A stretch of DNA of 64,000 nt from Cymbidium sinense (Eukaryota; Streptophyta; Magnoliopsida; Asparagales; Orchidaceae), in assembly GCA_021442155.1 (NCBI GenBank), contig CM038218.1:64044474-64108473 (forward strand), given 5' to 3'. The position numbers and the translations under genes are program-made. The notes under the pieces were generated by a model. The model was given only the letters and a program-made list of their open reading frames with translations, ran no database searches and was not told the origin of the DNA. Shown here piece after piece: positions 36,433 through 48,984 of this stretch (positions within the stretch are counted from its first letter, which is position 1; each line of letters starts with the position of its first letter).

Positions 36433-37282
36433 CTGTTCAATCTTAAACCAGATCCAACTTAGTGACTACAAGCAATTAGTATCTAAGAGATCTTTCTACT
36501 TGATCGATAGATTAAGGCAATGAAACGCCAATTGGGGCTACCTCAAATCAATCTATATATATAAGGTGATATTTTAATCTATTCTCAAATGATGATCAAG
36601 CTCAAAGCACATCAAAGCTATCTCCTCATCATCAAAAAGCATACAGACCGAGGAAGCAATTCCATAGTTCATACAAAGTCGATGACCCAAAGAATTTTAT
36701 GGTTATTTCTATTAAAGCACACTGTGCTAGAATAACTCAACATTAACCTATATAAGCGAGGTGGTCATCTATATGTATCCTTCAAATCTTCAAAGCGGAT
36801 AAGTTCATGGAGTACATACACACACTTCGACAAGTCAATAGGGACAAATCAGGTCAGTCCTTCATCAAGTCTGTCAAGCTCAAAGCTAGGATAGAAGAAA
36901 TTTCAAATCAGATCAAGCACGTATAAATTGATTACCTAGCAAAGTCCTTCATCAAAACAAGCAAACAAATTCCTCCATCAAACCCAACCAAGCACGAAGC
37001 TAGGGTTCCAGGAAACTCAAATCTGCAAGGACATAAAAGAAAGAGATCTTCAGCAAAGCCATTGAAGCATATAGTAGATGGTGTAACAACTTTTATCAAT
37101 TCGATAAGTCGATTTCAAAAAATTGGCCAATCCCCATCATTTAAATCTAAATAAGGCGTCTAATGACAAATCTGTCAAAGCTTAGTTATGCAAGCTAAAA
37201 TGATCCAAGTTCTATGGCCAGCCCAAATGGTCAATCAGTTTTCAACAAATGTGACTCGGTTCATGCATGAATCATATTTGTT
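36433..37282 (+). other. Untranslated tail of the Tat element
   Basis: No coding domain was recognised between the duplicated units and the polypurine tract. Short phrases such as CATCAAAGC and AAAGCTCAAAGC recur irregularly. Confidence 0.4.
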
Positions 37283-37289
37283 GGGGGGG
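37283..37289 (+). other. Polypurine tract before the 3' LTR
   Basis: A run of seven G within TTGGGGGGGC lies four bases before the 3' LTR start. It would prime plus-strand synthesis. Confidence 0.7.
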
Positions 37290-37293
37290 CATT

Positions 37294-40200
37294 TATTGAC
37301 CTCCACATGTGTGCCACAAAGTCGAGTCAAGCCCACAAGTCTAATTCGATGGACTTTGGAAGCGAAAGCGAGAGTGCGCAAATCGGGCTCAAAATGCATT
37401 GGACAATATCAAAATGATTGAAATGACCTCCGATCGGACACTTGCATTGAAATCAAATCAATTAGAATATAAATATTATAAAATCTAACGATCAATCATT
37501 TAAGCGTTCAAGCTATCAATGTGTCGACACACATATCGGAGTCAGGAAGCTGCGATGATATTCGAACAATCTTCATTCAAGAAATTGATCACTTTGTTAG
37601 CTTTAAAATATTAAAAAATATCAAATGAGACTATTCAGATTGATGATGTCTGCAAATGTCGAATAATCGCGACATCGTCGAGGTGAAATGTCTTGATGTC
37701 TTTGAAAATGGTCGAAATGACCTCTGATCAATGATCTGACTTCACCATCATATTCATAAGGTCAAAATTGATTAGGAAATAAATATTGTAAAATTTAATG
37801 ATCAACTGATCAAGCCCGAGTCGTCACGCAGCATATCGAGGTCAGAGCAATAATAATCCATTTGTGAAATTTATCATTCCATTGGCTTCAAAATATCAAA
37901 AGCTATCAAATGAGACTATATGCACTCAATTCGGACAAGTCTGTATGAATGTTGAATAATCAAAAAATGGCGCAAATCGAGCTAAAATACACTCGTCGCC
38001 AAATTAACTTTAAAATGATCATCAACGGACTTACCATTGCATTCAAAATGTTGAAAATGGTCAAATTTTAAATATTTTCAACTTGATATCAATATAGCTT
38101 GAGTTGTCACGTATATATGTCGAGATCGAATCATAGGATAAAATCTTTCGTTCAATTTCATTAAAAAAAAAATCTATCAAATAAGACTATTCACACTCAA
38201 TTACAAATCAAGAGATCGGCGATCACGGCATTTTTAATCAATTTGATGAAAAATCTCCTCATCAAACGAATATTCACGTTAACATCTAATTGATATATAT
38301 TGGTATGTGTGTTTCGTCTAAATCTACATTAAAACTATTTAATCAATTTAAAATTAATTTAAAATCCTTAAATTATCCCTCATGCTTTTCCCGCCGTTTT
38401 GCGACCCTCCGCGCATCAGATCCCCTCTTCGCACAATCCTGTTCCCCAGCTCGCCGAACCTCTCGTCTTTAACCCTCGTCCTGCGTTCATTTCTCGTCCG
38501 CTCACATTGCCTCCCCTCTGCCCACCCGATATGTGCTGTCCGCCAGCCAAGCCCGCTTCCTCCATGACCCACTCTGCCCGCAGCCCATCTGCTTCCAGCC
38601 CGCGCGCTCGCTGCTGCTCGTTCCACCGCCACCCGTCACTACTGCTCATTGCCCGTCCACCTCCTTCCTGCATTCCATTCCGCCTGAACCAGCAGGCCAG
38701 CTCATATCAAGAGCCCACTGGCCAGCCAGCCCGCCCCTGACCTCCCGCGGCCTCCTTTTTCTTTCCGCTGATCGGGAAGAACATCATCAATAATTTCTTT
38801 TCTTAGCATCGCATGCCATAATCCATTTTTACTTTCGCCATCGGAAGAACATCATCAATTCTTCTTTTTTCGATTTTTTCGCCCGTAACCTTCCAATTTT
38901 TGCTTCAATAATCGGACATTGTCAGAGCTTTTAATTTTTGCAAATCGCTTCTTCCGTTTTCATTTCACTAGGAAGAATATCGTGAATTCTTCTTCGATTT
39001 TTTAGCAATCGTTTCTTCAATTTTCATACTGTCGGGAAGAACATCGTTAAGTGGTTAATTCTTCTTTCAATTTTTGGCATTGCATTCCTCGCTTTAGCTT
39101 TCCAACCTTTGCTTCACTGCAAATCGGGGAAGAATATCGTCAAGAAGCAAACTCTTCTTTTGATTTTTGGCATCGCACTCTTTACCTTACCTTCCTAAAT
39201 TGCATACCTAACCCCGTTCCTTTTCTGAGCATTGCAGCACGTCAAAAATTCGTCAGAATATGTGTGATCTGTGAATGTGGAATATATATACATGCTTGTG
39301 TTTCTTTGCAGATTTGAAGACCTCGTTGTGCTCAAGAGGGTGCGATGAGATGAAAAACAGGTTGTGCGACCACCTTCTCGAGAGTGTCGTAAGCAACACT
39401 TGTTAGATGTCATCCCCTGATGAAATCTTGTCAAAATTTATCTAATTTCTAGACTTAAAAAAAAGGGAATGAATATATATTACATTTGTCTTCTTTCTTA
39501 AAGGCCTGTACAAGAGGGCATGATGAAAAAATTGATGCATAAGATACCACTCATTATGCTCAAGATACGAGTAAGCCAAAATACCGATGCACTACACGGG
39601 GATGAGAGGTCAAAATTATATCAAATCTTTTGACTTAGAAAAAAGGAGAGTAAAATGAATTAAGAATACTAAGTAAGAAAATATCGCTAATTTTAAACTA
39701 AAAGCATCAAACAAGAAAAAAAAAAAAAAGGGCAGAAAATTTTGGAAAGAATGGAACACTCATATAAAATGCAAATGAAATTTGGGGAGGCTAATATTAA
39801 ACTCACTCTAATAGCGATTCTCTATGGATTAAATTGAAATAATAAAGTGAGTTATCTTTTCTTGTAAATTCTCAAAATTAAGCTTTAATTGAATTTGGGG
39901 ATAATACTAAACATAACCTATTTGCAATAAACTCAAAATCTAAGGATGAATCCAAATTGGGTTTAATAACTCTTATCTAATATGGAGGTGATTACCATGC
40001 TAGCTAATAAGCATAAGTAAGGGTAAAGCAATAAACACTGAAATAGGCATAACTTATCAAAAGTGATGTTGATTGAACATAATCAAATTGGGAGAATTAC
40101 AAAAACTCAACAAGTAAACTAAATGCTACACGAATGAAGGAGCTTTCCTTCAATACAAAATTTAAGTAACTTCATTCTAAATTATAATTTTCAAAATCAA

Positions 40201-41164
40201 TGAAATCACTAATTAGGTGAAATTGTCTAAACTATAAACACCTGTATGTGCTCGGACATAGAGATTTCAAGTATAAATTTTAATGTATGAAAAGGCTGTT
40301 AATTAAAATATATTAAATATTAATCTAATAAGATATTAGATCAATTTACAATGCCTTCTTCACCATCGGATCTGCAACTCTTTGTACAAGTAGACAAAAG
40401 GCGATACTAAACCAAAATCTATAGAAATCATAGGGTTTCCTTTAATCAAATTTAAGAAATTTCATTCTAATTATGATTTTTAAAATCAATGAAATCACTA
40501 ATTAGGTAAAATTATCTAAGCTATAAAAACATGCATGTGCTCGGACATAGAGATTTCAAATGTGAATTTTAATATTTCTATAATATAATGGGTATACATG
40601 ATAGGGCAAACAACCCTCTGTCAGCTAAGGTAGACTTAAGCCTATCTCCTTAGACAAACACCACCCCAAGTATACAATGATTTCTAGGATGATGTAACTC
40701 ATATGCTGCTGATAAGGATCCTTCGGTCAAGTTAGGTCAACTACCTCCTCTGACTAAATAGACTAAGGACTGCGATTGCCCGGGATGACGAAACCATGGG
40801 ATCTAGATCAGGCGTGTCATCATTCCCTCAGCCATTCGATTTAAGCTGAAATGTTGAATTTCATAATCTAAATTCTGAAGCTCCACATGCTACTACTACA
40901 CGCTATGAATTAAGCAATCTAACGACTAGCCTTAATCGAAAGTTCTCTCTCACTTATTGGGAGGGGTAATTAACTATAGGGCTTACACTATGAAATCGGA
41001 ACCATATCTAAAGTCCTCATAAAATGAGGTGAAATCTCAGGGTAGTGTCTTATCTACTATTCCATCTGCCTTCTGAAAATTACACTAACACACCTTAAAT
41101 CACTCTCTTCAATATTCAATTCAAAAATTGTCAAGAAGTCGGTGGAGAATTTTTAGAGCCCACA
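37294..41164 (+). repeat. 3' LTR of the Tat element (3.9 kb)
   Basis: It is homologous to 21963-26773 throughout but shorter, mainly through absence of about 690 bp equivalent to 25540-26235 (junction near 40580) and smaller gaps, including the TATA segment. It contains the GC-rich patch (38385-38745) and the leader repeats (38770-39180). Confidence 0.88.
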
Positions 41165-42110
41165 TCAACGCAACATAGTGAGTCCATGAATAATGTATGT
41201 CACCGAATCTCTAAACCAATAAGTTCAATCACTGATTGTTTCTTGGGATTAGAGAAGGTTATAGACACATGGCGTCGGAATAAACATGATGAAGATTTCA
41301 TGTGCAGTCAGTCAACAATTGTTCCTATTGTTAAGACTAGTCTAATTATGAAACAAGCCGCTATATTTTACACAAGAAAGCTTTATACAATATTTGATGA
41401 AGAATTTTTGCATGGAGTTAGAGGATTAGCAGCAAATGTGTCAGATGACAATCCCATGGAGTATTTGGTGAGAAATTTAGAGAATAAACATGCTTCCAAA
41501 ATATGGACTGTCCATTTTGACAAGACATGCCTAAATGTAACTTGTAGTTATAAAAAATTTGAAATGATGAGATTGCTTTGTGCCCACTGCATTTGAGTTC
41601 TTAGTCAAGTAGATATTGTGCGCATTCTAGATAAGTATCTTCTCATATGATGGTCAATCATAGCAAAGAGGGATATCTACTTTGACAGTGCTTACAGGAA
41701 CTTAAAAGATGTGCAAGGCAATGATGGAAATGAAATTGGCATTATTTTTTTGAACCACATCAGTCGATATGCATATCAAATAAGCACCAGGGAATAAGGT
41801 AATAAGATAGTTGAGGAGTATATGCTGGGATCCTTAAAAAAACTATTTGATAATGTTGACTCTATATTATATGGGAATTCACCTCTAACAGACAGAATAG
41901 CTAAGAAGAAGAAGTCAAGCACAACAGATAAATGAAATGACATTTTAAAGGATCCAGTTAAGCAGCGGCCAAAGGGTGTTTCAAATGCAAGGCTTAAGAG
42001 ATATTGGGAGAGAACCAAGAAAGCCAAGAGTAATTTTCTATTTTCCTCTGAAGTTAAAGTCTTTAAATATTGCTTTTAAACTTTAAACCATAATATTTTT
42101 ATTATTATAG
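41165..42110 (+). pseudogene. FAR1-like MULE transposase, 3' half
   Basis: This continues the transposase after the 19.2-kb insertion. STQHSESMNNVCHRISK starts at the junction and includes the probable third catalytic Glu (S-E-S-M-N). An open frame to 41596 then carries FEEFL-type, ENKHASKIWTVHFDKTCLNV and the SWIM zinc finger CSYKKFEMMRLLCAHC (C-x-C...C-x-H). The SWIM finger is standard in FAR1/MULE transposases. After 41596 frames are broken, but LDKYL, AKRDIYFDSAYRNLKD and a lysine-rich tail are visible. The C-terminal CCHC motif, if once present, cannot be read. Confidence 0.88.
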
Positions 42111-42119
42111 AGACCAAAG

Positions 42120-42540
42120 AACTGAGAGGGTGGAGAACATGTAGGTCACCCATTGCAACACCTTTTCTATTATGCTAGAGTGATTTTCAGGTATGCATGG
42201 AAAACCCGTCACCATGCTCTACATATATCATTAACTAATATGATGTTCTATTCTAGAATTTAACTCAAGCTCAACAATCAATCGGTACACTGTCGATGAT
42301 GGATATCATTAGAAATATTTTAATGAATATCATTTAGTTGTGTTCTTCGACATACTTTAATTTTGATTTGATTGAAAATGTGTCAGTTAGTAGATAGTAT
42401 GTTATACTTGGTGACTAATCTTTGTACTTCAACATCTGCTAGTTTTGTTTTTAATGTGGTGGTGATATTCTGTAGTATATACCACTAAAAATTCCCATCA
42501 ATGAATTCGGCATTCTATAACCAAAATTTATTGAACATTT
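42120..42540. other. Spacer after the transposase
   Basis: AT-rich, no recognised feature. It probably holds the 3' untranslated part of the transposase gene. Confidence 0.35.
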
Positions 42541-42544
42541 TATT

Positions 42545-43110
42545 TCCAAATAGGCGAAATAACCTCCAAACAGCTTGCATTTGCATCTACTAACTATTTT
42601 ATCTACAAATGGGGCAAAAACAAAAAAAGAAAAGAAATGGGGTGTACTCTGAGAGTATAGAGAGTACACGCAGCAACCCCAAAACTAGCAAAATAACCTC
42701 CAAATAGCTTGCATTTGCATCTACTAACTATTTTATCTGCAAATAAGGCAAAATAACTGACAAAAAAAAAAGAAAATGGGGTGTACACTTTGGAGAGTAC
42801 AGAGAGTATACGTGCTAAACATCCCATAAAACTAATAAAATAACCTCCAAACAGTTTGCATTTACATCTACTAACTATTTTATCTACAAATAGGGACAAA
42901 CAACTAATAGAAAAGGGGAAAATTGGGTGTACTCTCTGGAGAGCACATAGAGTACATGTGTTAAATAGCCCCTCAAACTAGCAAAACAACCTTCAAACAG
43001 CTTGCATTTGCATCTACTAAATATTTTATCTGCAAAGAGGGCATAACATCTAACAGAAAATGAGAAAATGGGGTGTATTCTCCGAGAGTACAGACACATG
43101 CAAAGTCTAA
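42545..43110 (-). repeat. Inner array, four units (type C)
   Basis: Units spaced about 136-149 bp share ACCTCCAAACAGCTTGCATTTG followed by CATCTACTAACTATTTTATC and a decayed form of the GTACTCT...AGAGTAC core. They are in minus orientation relative to the left array and resemble its B subtype in the GGGGTGTACTC part but are clearly distinct. Confidence 0.85.
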
Positions 43111-43114
43111 CTCC

Positions 43115-43860
43115 CAATTTGAATGAAAGAATTGATGAAAATGTTAAAAAATGATGATAAGTGTAATGAGTACAGTAGGTGCAAAACAAAATCTACCAGA
43201 AGCCAGTTCGAAGAGAATTTTATGAATTTTTGTAGAACTTTCAATTAAATTTTAGCTGAAAAACAATAAATAATATTTAATAAATTATTAGAATATATTG
43301 GATTGTGACATTGAGTTTCGAAAAATGGTAGTTCTTAAACTATTCCTTTTAAAAAAATTGAAAACAAAATAAAACTAAGCATGATTTTCAGCTCTAATCC
43401 AAATTATTAGGAGTAAATGGAATTACTCTTAACACGCATGATCTTTATAAGGCATGATTAGAATGATTGTAAGTTTGGATCCGAACTATTTTGACTAAAG
43501 GGTACTGCTCTTATCACGCACATATTTTATAAAGCCAAAAAAAGGTATCCACAATTACGTTTAAATATTTTCATCTTAAATTTGTTATTTTATATTTAAA
43601 AATTCAATTAATTAGTTTATCTATACTATATCATTTATTTCTATTTTTATAAACAAAGTATAGTTTCAAAAATATTCAAAATATTTATAATGTAAATATT
43701 TTTAAAAATAACTATTTTACGTTCAATCGATGCTAAGTATCATTATTTTATATAGATAATTTATGTAATATTTATTGAAACTTCATACATTTTAGTATGT
43801 CAAATTTATTTATTTCAAATTTATAATCACAATCAAATAAGCAATACGTAACTCCCTAAA
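43115..43860. other. AT-rich spacer between arrays
   Basis: No gene or repeat unit was recognised. TTTATAAAGCATGATTAG-like text is duplicated once (about 43440 and 43505), so part may be an old duplication. Confidence 0.4.
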
Positions 43861-46045
43861 TCATTGCAGAGATAGAGAGTACAAAGAGTACACATGAATT
43901 TAGAGTACAATGCAAATCACTCAAATTACTTAATAGAATCTATTGTATATATTCTCCAAAACAGAAAAAATTTGAGAGTCTAAACAATCGTTCCAAATAT
44001 TTCTAATGGAGTCTAGTAAACATATTCTCTAAACACCAAAAAAATCTAGAAAAAAATGAGAATATTGTACTCATGAGAGTACAGAGTACATGCAAACAAC
44101 CCTAAAACCAACCAATCACAAATTACTAATAATCTAGAAACATATTCTCTCCAAACAGGCCAAAAAATCTAAAAAAAAATGAGAAAATAGTTTGTACTCT
44201 TGGGAGAGTACAAAGAGTACACCTACAAAATAGTTCAAAAGCTAACAATCAGCCTTCAAATAACTTATAATGGAGTCTTGTAAATATTTTCTCTCCAAAC
44301 ACGCCAAAAAATCTGGAAAAAATTGAGAAAATAGTTTGTACTCTCATGAGAGTACAGAGAGTATAGATGCAAAATAGCCTTAAAAACTAACCAATCAGCC
44401 TCCAAATTGCTTCTGATGGAATCTAGTAAACATATTCTCTCCAAATAAGCCAAAAAATATAGAAAAAATGAGAAAATAATATGTACTCTCAGGAGAGTGT
44501 AGAGAGTACACTTGCAAAATAGCTCAAAAAAGCTAACAATCATGCTCCAAACACCTTCTAATGGAGACTTGTAAACATATTCTCTCCAAACATATCAAAA
44601 AATTTGGAAAAAAAAGAGAAAATAGTTGTACTCTCATGAGAGTATAGAGACATGCAAAAAAAACCTAAAACTAACCAATCACCAAAATTTCTAATGGAAT
44701 ATAGAAACATATTCTCCAAACACTAAAAAAAAATGAGAAAATACCTCGTGAGAGAGTACAAAGAGTACACCTACAAAATAGCTCAAAAGCTAACAATCAA
44801 GCTCTAAACAGATTCTAATGGAGTGTTGTAAACATTTTCTCTCCAAACAGCCAAAAATAGAAAAAATAAGAAAATAGTCTCTACCTCATGAGTACAGAGT
44901 ACATGCAAAAATCTAAAATCCAACCAATCCTCCAAATTACTTCTAATGGAATCTAGTAATATATTCTCCAAACAGCTAAAAAATTTGGAAAAAATGAGAA
45001 AATAGATACTCTCAAGAGAGTGAGTACACATGACTTAAAAAGCTAATAATCGGTTCCAAACAAATTCAATAAGTCTTGTAAACATATTCTCCAAACAGCC
45101 AAAAAAATCTAGAAAAAAAATGAGACAATAGTCTGTACTCTCATGAGAATATAGAGAATACAGATGCAAAATATCCCTAAAAACTAACCAATCACCCTCC
45201 AAATTGCTTCTAATGGAATCTAATAAACATATTCTCTCTAAATAGGCTAAAAAATCTGGAAAAAAATGAGAAAAATAGTTTGTACTCTTAGGAGAGTATA
45301 GAGAGTACACCTACAAAATAGCTAAAAAAAGTAAACAATTAGGCTCAAAACAGCTTCTAATGGAATCTATTAAACATATTCTCTCCAAACAGGCCAAAAA
45401 ATCTGGAAAAAATGAGAAAATAGTTTGTACTCTTAGGAGAGTACAGAGAGTACACCTATAAAATAGCTCAAAAAAACTTACAATCAGGCTCCAAATAGCT
45501 TCTAAAGGAGTCTTGTAAACATATTCTCTCCAAACATGCCAAAAAAATAAAAAAATTGAGAAAATAATCAGTACTCTCATGAGAATATAGAGAGTATAGA
45601 TGCAAAGCAGCCCTAAAAACTAAATAATCATCCTCCAAATTTCTTCTAATAGAATCTAGTAAACATACTCTCTCCAAACAAGCCAAAAAATTTGAAAAAA
45701 ATCAAGAAAATAGTTTATACTCTCAGGAGAGTACAGAGAGTACACTTGCAAAATAGCTCAAAAAAGCTAACAATCAGGCTCAGGACAGCTTGTAATGGAA
45801 TCTATTAAATATATTCTCTCCAAACATGGCAAAAAATCTAAAAAAATGAGAAAATAGTCCTTACTCTCATGAGAGTACAGATAGTACAGATGCAAAATAT
45901 CTCTAAAAACTAACCAATCAGCCTCCAAATTACTTTTAATAGAATCTAGTAAATATATTCTCTCCAAACAGGCCAAAAAATTTGAAAAAAATGAGAAAAT
46001 AATATGTACTCTTAGGAGAGTATAGATAGTACACCTACAAATCTG
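43860..46045 (-). repeat. Inner array, about 16 units (type A)
   Basis: Minus-oriented units of about 130-147 bp carry AAACATATTCTCTCCAAACA, AAAATGAGAAAATAGT and GTACTCTCATGAGAGTACAGA with ACCAATCAGCCTCCAAATTG. Cores lie near 44070, 44195, 44335, 44480, 44630, 44745, 44880, 45005, 45135, 45280, 45430, 45570, 45715, 45860 and 46005. The sequence is the reverse complement of the type A units of the left array. Confidence 0.9.
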
Positions 46046-46264
46046 CCTCCAAAACCAACCAATCAGCCTGAAAGGGTTTAAAAGTTGAAAAAATGTTATC
46101 TCCAGAAAGGGTTTAAAAGCTAAAAAATAGCTTCTAATGGCATCCATAAAGACACCACATAGATACATTTCTAAAATAATTGATTTTCAACACATCAAAC
46201 TTCTTCAATTCAACATTTTTCAAATCAATTTTTTCATACCTAAACAAAAAATAAACTCATCAAA

Positions 46265-48970
46265 AGCAATTCATCTTCTTTGGCCAATCCTGGTGGTCAG
46301 CCCAGTCCACTGGAGGTTTATTGATTGCTACCTCCATGTATTTTCACACAAACATCCCACAGTCGACAATATTTCCTTGGATTGGTAGTCCACTCATCAC
46401 TTTGATTGGCCATTCTATGGGATCGCTCTGGAAAGACTAGCCAGCATCTTCGACAAGTAATTTGATCTAAAGAGTAAAAAATAAGGTCAATAATTATGCA
46501 CAAAATATGCACTTTAGGCAAACCGAAAATAAGAACAATTCTTATAATATCAGGAAGAATGGCCTTATGAGTTAGGTTTGGCAATGAATCATAAAAAAAT
46601 CAAACCCCTTGCTTAATATGCCCAACCAGGAGTGTCCAATGCTGATTATTTATAACTAGAAGTAAGAGTAACTCAGCCCTTGAAATACTATCTACAGTGA
46701 CATGTTGGATAAATATTTTGCTTTCCTTTTGTAGGCCATATTTAGCATAACTCTGCAAGAAGTCAAGATAAAGATTATAATTAGTGGCTTCTAACTATCT
46801 AAACTAGGAATGGATCGTATTACCAAAAATTTTGTAAAGTAACTTACCTAGTGCAGGCATGAAACATACAGATAAAGGACATATAGCCTAGGACATAGAG
46901 AGTACTTCTCGACCAGTGAAAAGGTGAAGGCATCGATGTGTGCATCTGCCAGCAACTCATTAATCTGGCCTCGTGCAATGATGATATTCCCAGCCGTGAA
47001 TACGCTATCACCCCTGCATGTGAGAAGTATGGGAATGTGAGCATTACTAAATGAATAGGTGATTTATGTATACAGAAGGAGTTGAATGAAAAATGACTTA
47101 CTTGTCCTTGAATCAAGAGCACGAGGTGTCAATGAGTACAACATTGGGTTGGGCAGGACATCTCTTGATGAGAAGTCAATAATATGATGTGCCTCAGCTG
47201 GTTGCAAGGAAATTAATGATGAAGAGCTAGATTCAATGTGAATTAAGCCTTAATCTGCTAAGTTGATGCATACCTCCGCCTAATGCTCCTCAACCACCAC
47301 GACAACAGTCGGTGGTTCATCCACTTATATTGGAGCATCTTTGCTAACCTACATAAAAAATTATTGAAATCGGCTACTATTAGGTTAAATTAAAAAGAAA
47401 GAAAAGTAATACCTCTTCTGATGTCTGCTCATCCTGGGTGGAGGCTACCATAGGAGTTATTTTGCAATGTGACTTACTGTAAGTTTGTGTGAATGGGAAA
47501 GATGCAGCTTTCCTCTTCCTCAGCTGTCGAGCCTTCACACCACACTCGATGTCCGAGTAAGGTAAAAAGATCTTCATGTCCAATGGAAGCCTCCAGAGCT
47601 TCCCTGTGGTACAGAGCTTCCCCCAAGGAAGCCTCACGTGGCTTCCCAGTGGAAGTCTCCACAAGAGCTTCCCCTATGGTTGCCTCCATAGGTGATGCCC
47701 CTGTGATAGCCTCCTCAAGAGATTCCCCTGTGGTAGCCTCCACAGGAGCTTCCCCCAAACAAGAACCCTTATGCCTAGCAACCACTGCCTCAATAGCAGC
47801 TACCCTCAAATCAATTCTATTAATTCTCTTAGTTATTGATGCTTCAAAATGATACTCTCTCACAGGCCAAACCGCAAGTATCCTCTCTACCACATAAAGC
47901 TTTATAAATGGGTAGTAGAAGAGGCGGCTAGATACATTGAAGGAGGAGAATATCGAGGAGATGTATGAGATTGGGGTTGCACTTGGACTTGGAATGGGTC
48001 GCCATCTGCCCACATGGTTGTATTGTAAGGGCAATAGTTCAAGGAGCCAAGTTTCTCCTTCGATATGTCCTCAAATGAAAACTGTTACATTAATAAGAAA
48101 ATATGATGATTTATAATATGGATAAATACATTCTAAGATAAATAAAGTGAAATTATTTTGTGTTACCTGGTGTCCTTCCAAATAAGTGAAGGAATCATCT
48201 GCAAACTTTATTTTTGGCCATCATAACATAAGTGGCTTTGCAAAAGGAAAGGGCAGCCTTATGATGCCTATGTGCTCTGCCACCCAAGATCTGCAATAAA
48301 TATTTATATAACTTAACTTCAATGTATCAAATAATACAAACCTGAAGATGTAGAATGTACCATTAGAAGAGTGACAAAGCCACTCATGTACCCGGTACCT
48401 CAGGGAATCTTTGATGTAATACCATCAAATTATGAAACTAGAAGGCCCAAATGTCTAATTATACTCGAAATTTATTTCAGTCATAGGCAATCACCGATGC
48501 CACTCTATAGTTTTGATATATATATAAAAAGATTTGAAAGAACAAAATGTATGTACAATTGCATAAATTGTGCCGCAAATGATCCAAATTCTCAAGTTTA
48601 TTCTTAAAATCCAATCAACTTCATTGGGGATTTACGCATGACCTTCTCCCTTCTGTTTGGCATCCCTATAATTAATGCAACTTCATTGGGGGTGAAAGGA
48701 ATATAGTGACCACCAAAAAAGAATGATTGCTTCTCTATATCCTAGCAAGACATGATTGAAATGATGGCAGCTGAGTCTTGTTGAATTCCATGCAGCCTAA
48801 TAAAATTGATGCAAATGAAGCATCCTTAAATTGTCAATACCTTCATTAGTAAAGCGTGCTAAAATATTATCAAACACTGCTCTAATAGTGGTAGGCCTGC
48901 ATCTGGAAGTTATCCTTTTCCCAAACTCGTTAAACTTCAATATGAAAAGTCAATTAATGAGAACATTATT
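46265..48970 (-). pseudogene. Ulp1-like (C48) cysteine protease gene of the MULE type
   Basis: Minus-strand, intron-containing gene. From its start: FGKRITSRCRPTTIRAVFDN and FTPNEVALIIGMPNR (about 48930-48640), the N-terminal module seen in plant MULE-borne Ulp1 proteins. A 186-residue open frame (48034-47474) follows, with a repeat-rich part. Then come a linker and the exon with INELLADAHIDAFTFSLVEK. The catalytic domain has NNQHWTLLV (His codon 46639-46641), YDSLP (Asp codon 46588-46590) and GNIVDCGMFV (Cys codon 46359-46361), the His-Asp-Cys triad with the Gln before it. A canonical GT-AG intron lies at 46753-46848. In-frame stops occur before YDSLP and at 46344-46346, so it is a pseudogene or carries base errors. 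It could cleave SUMO-like conjugates. Fully inside the composite MULE. Confidence 0.8.
47590..47765 (-). repeat. Coding minisatellite in the Ulp1-like gene
   Basis: About six degenerate 27-30-bp units (the plus strand shows CTGTGGTAGCCTCCACAGGA variants) encode repeated E-A-x-x-G-E-A-type blocks such as VEATTGES, LEEAITGAS, MEATIGEA and VETSTGKP. The frame stays open through all units. Confidence 0.75.
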
Positions 48971-48984
48971 AGCACAATGGAGGC

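Larger units (their letters stand above)
21963..41164 (+). mobile_element. Tat/Ogre-type Ty3/gypsy retrotransposon, 19.2 kb
   Basis: It is bounded by unusually long LTRs (4.8 kb left, 3.9 kb right). Just after the left LTR lies a primer-binding site of the type known from Tat/Ogre elements, and a G7 tract precedes the right LTR. Internal domains run gag, PR, RT, RNase H, a second archaeal-type RNase H, and integrase without a chromodomain. The dual RNase H and giant LTRs identify the Tat lineage. It is inserted within the FAR1-like transposase coding region in the same orientation. Flanks are TCATT (left) and TCAAC (right), a degraded 5-bp duplication at best. Confidence 0.9.

Noticed and set aside
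38354..38793. Overlapping Pro/Ser- and Arg/Gly-rich frames
   Set aside because: Same GC-rich LTR patch as at 23.3-23.7 kb; the frames differ from those in the left LTR.
41186..41596. Stand-alone FAR1/FHY3-type host gene
   Set aside because: The frame joins the half before the Tat insertion, is broken downstream and is framed by transposon arrays, so it is read as a transposase rather than a domesticated gene.
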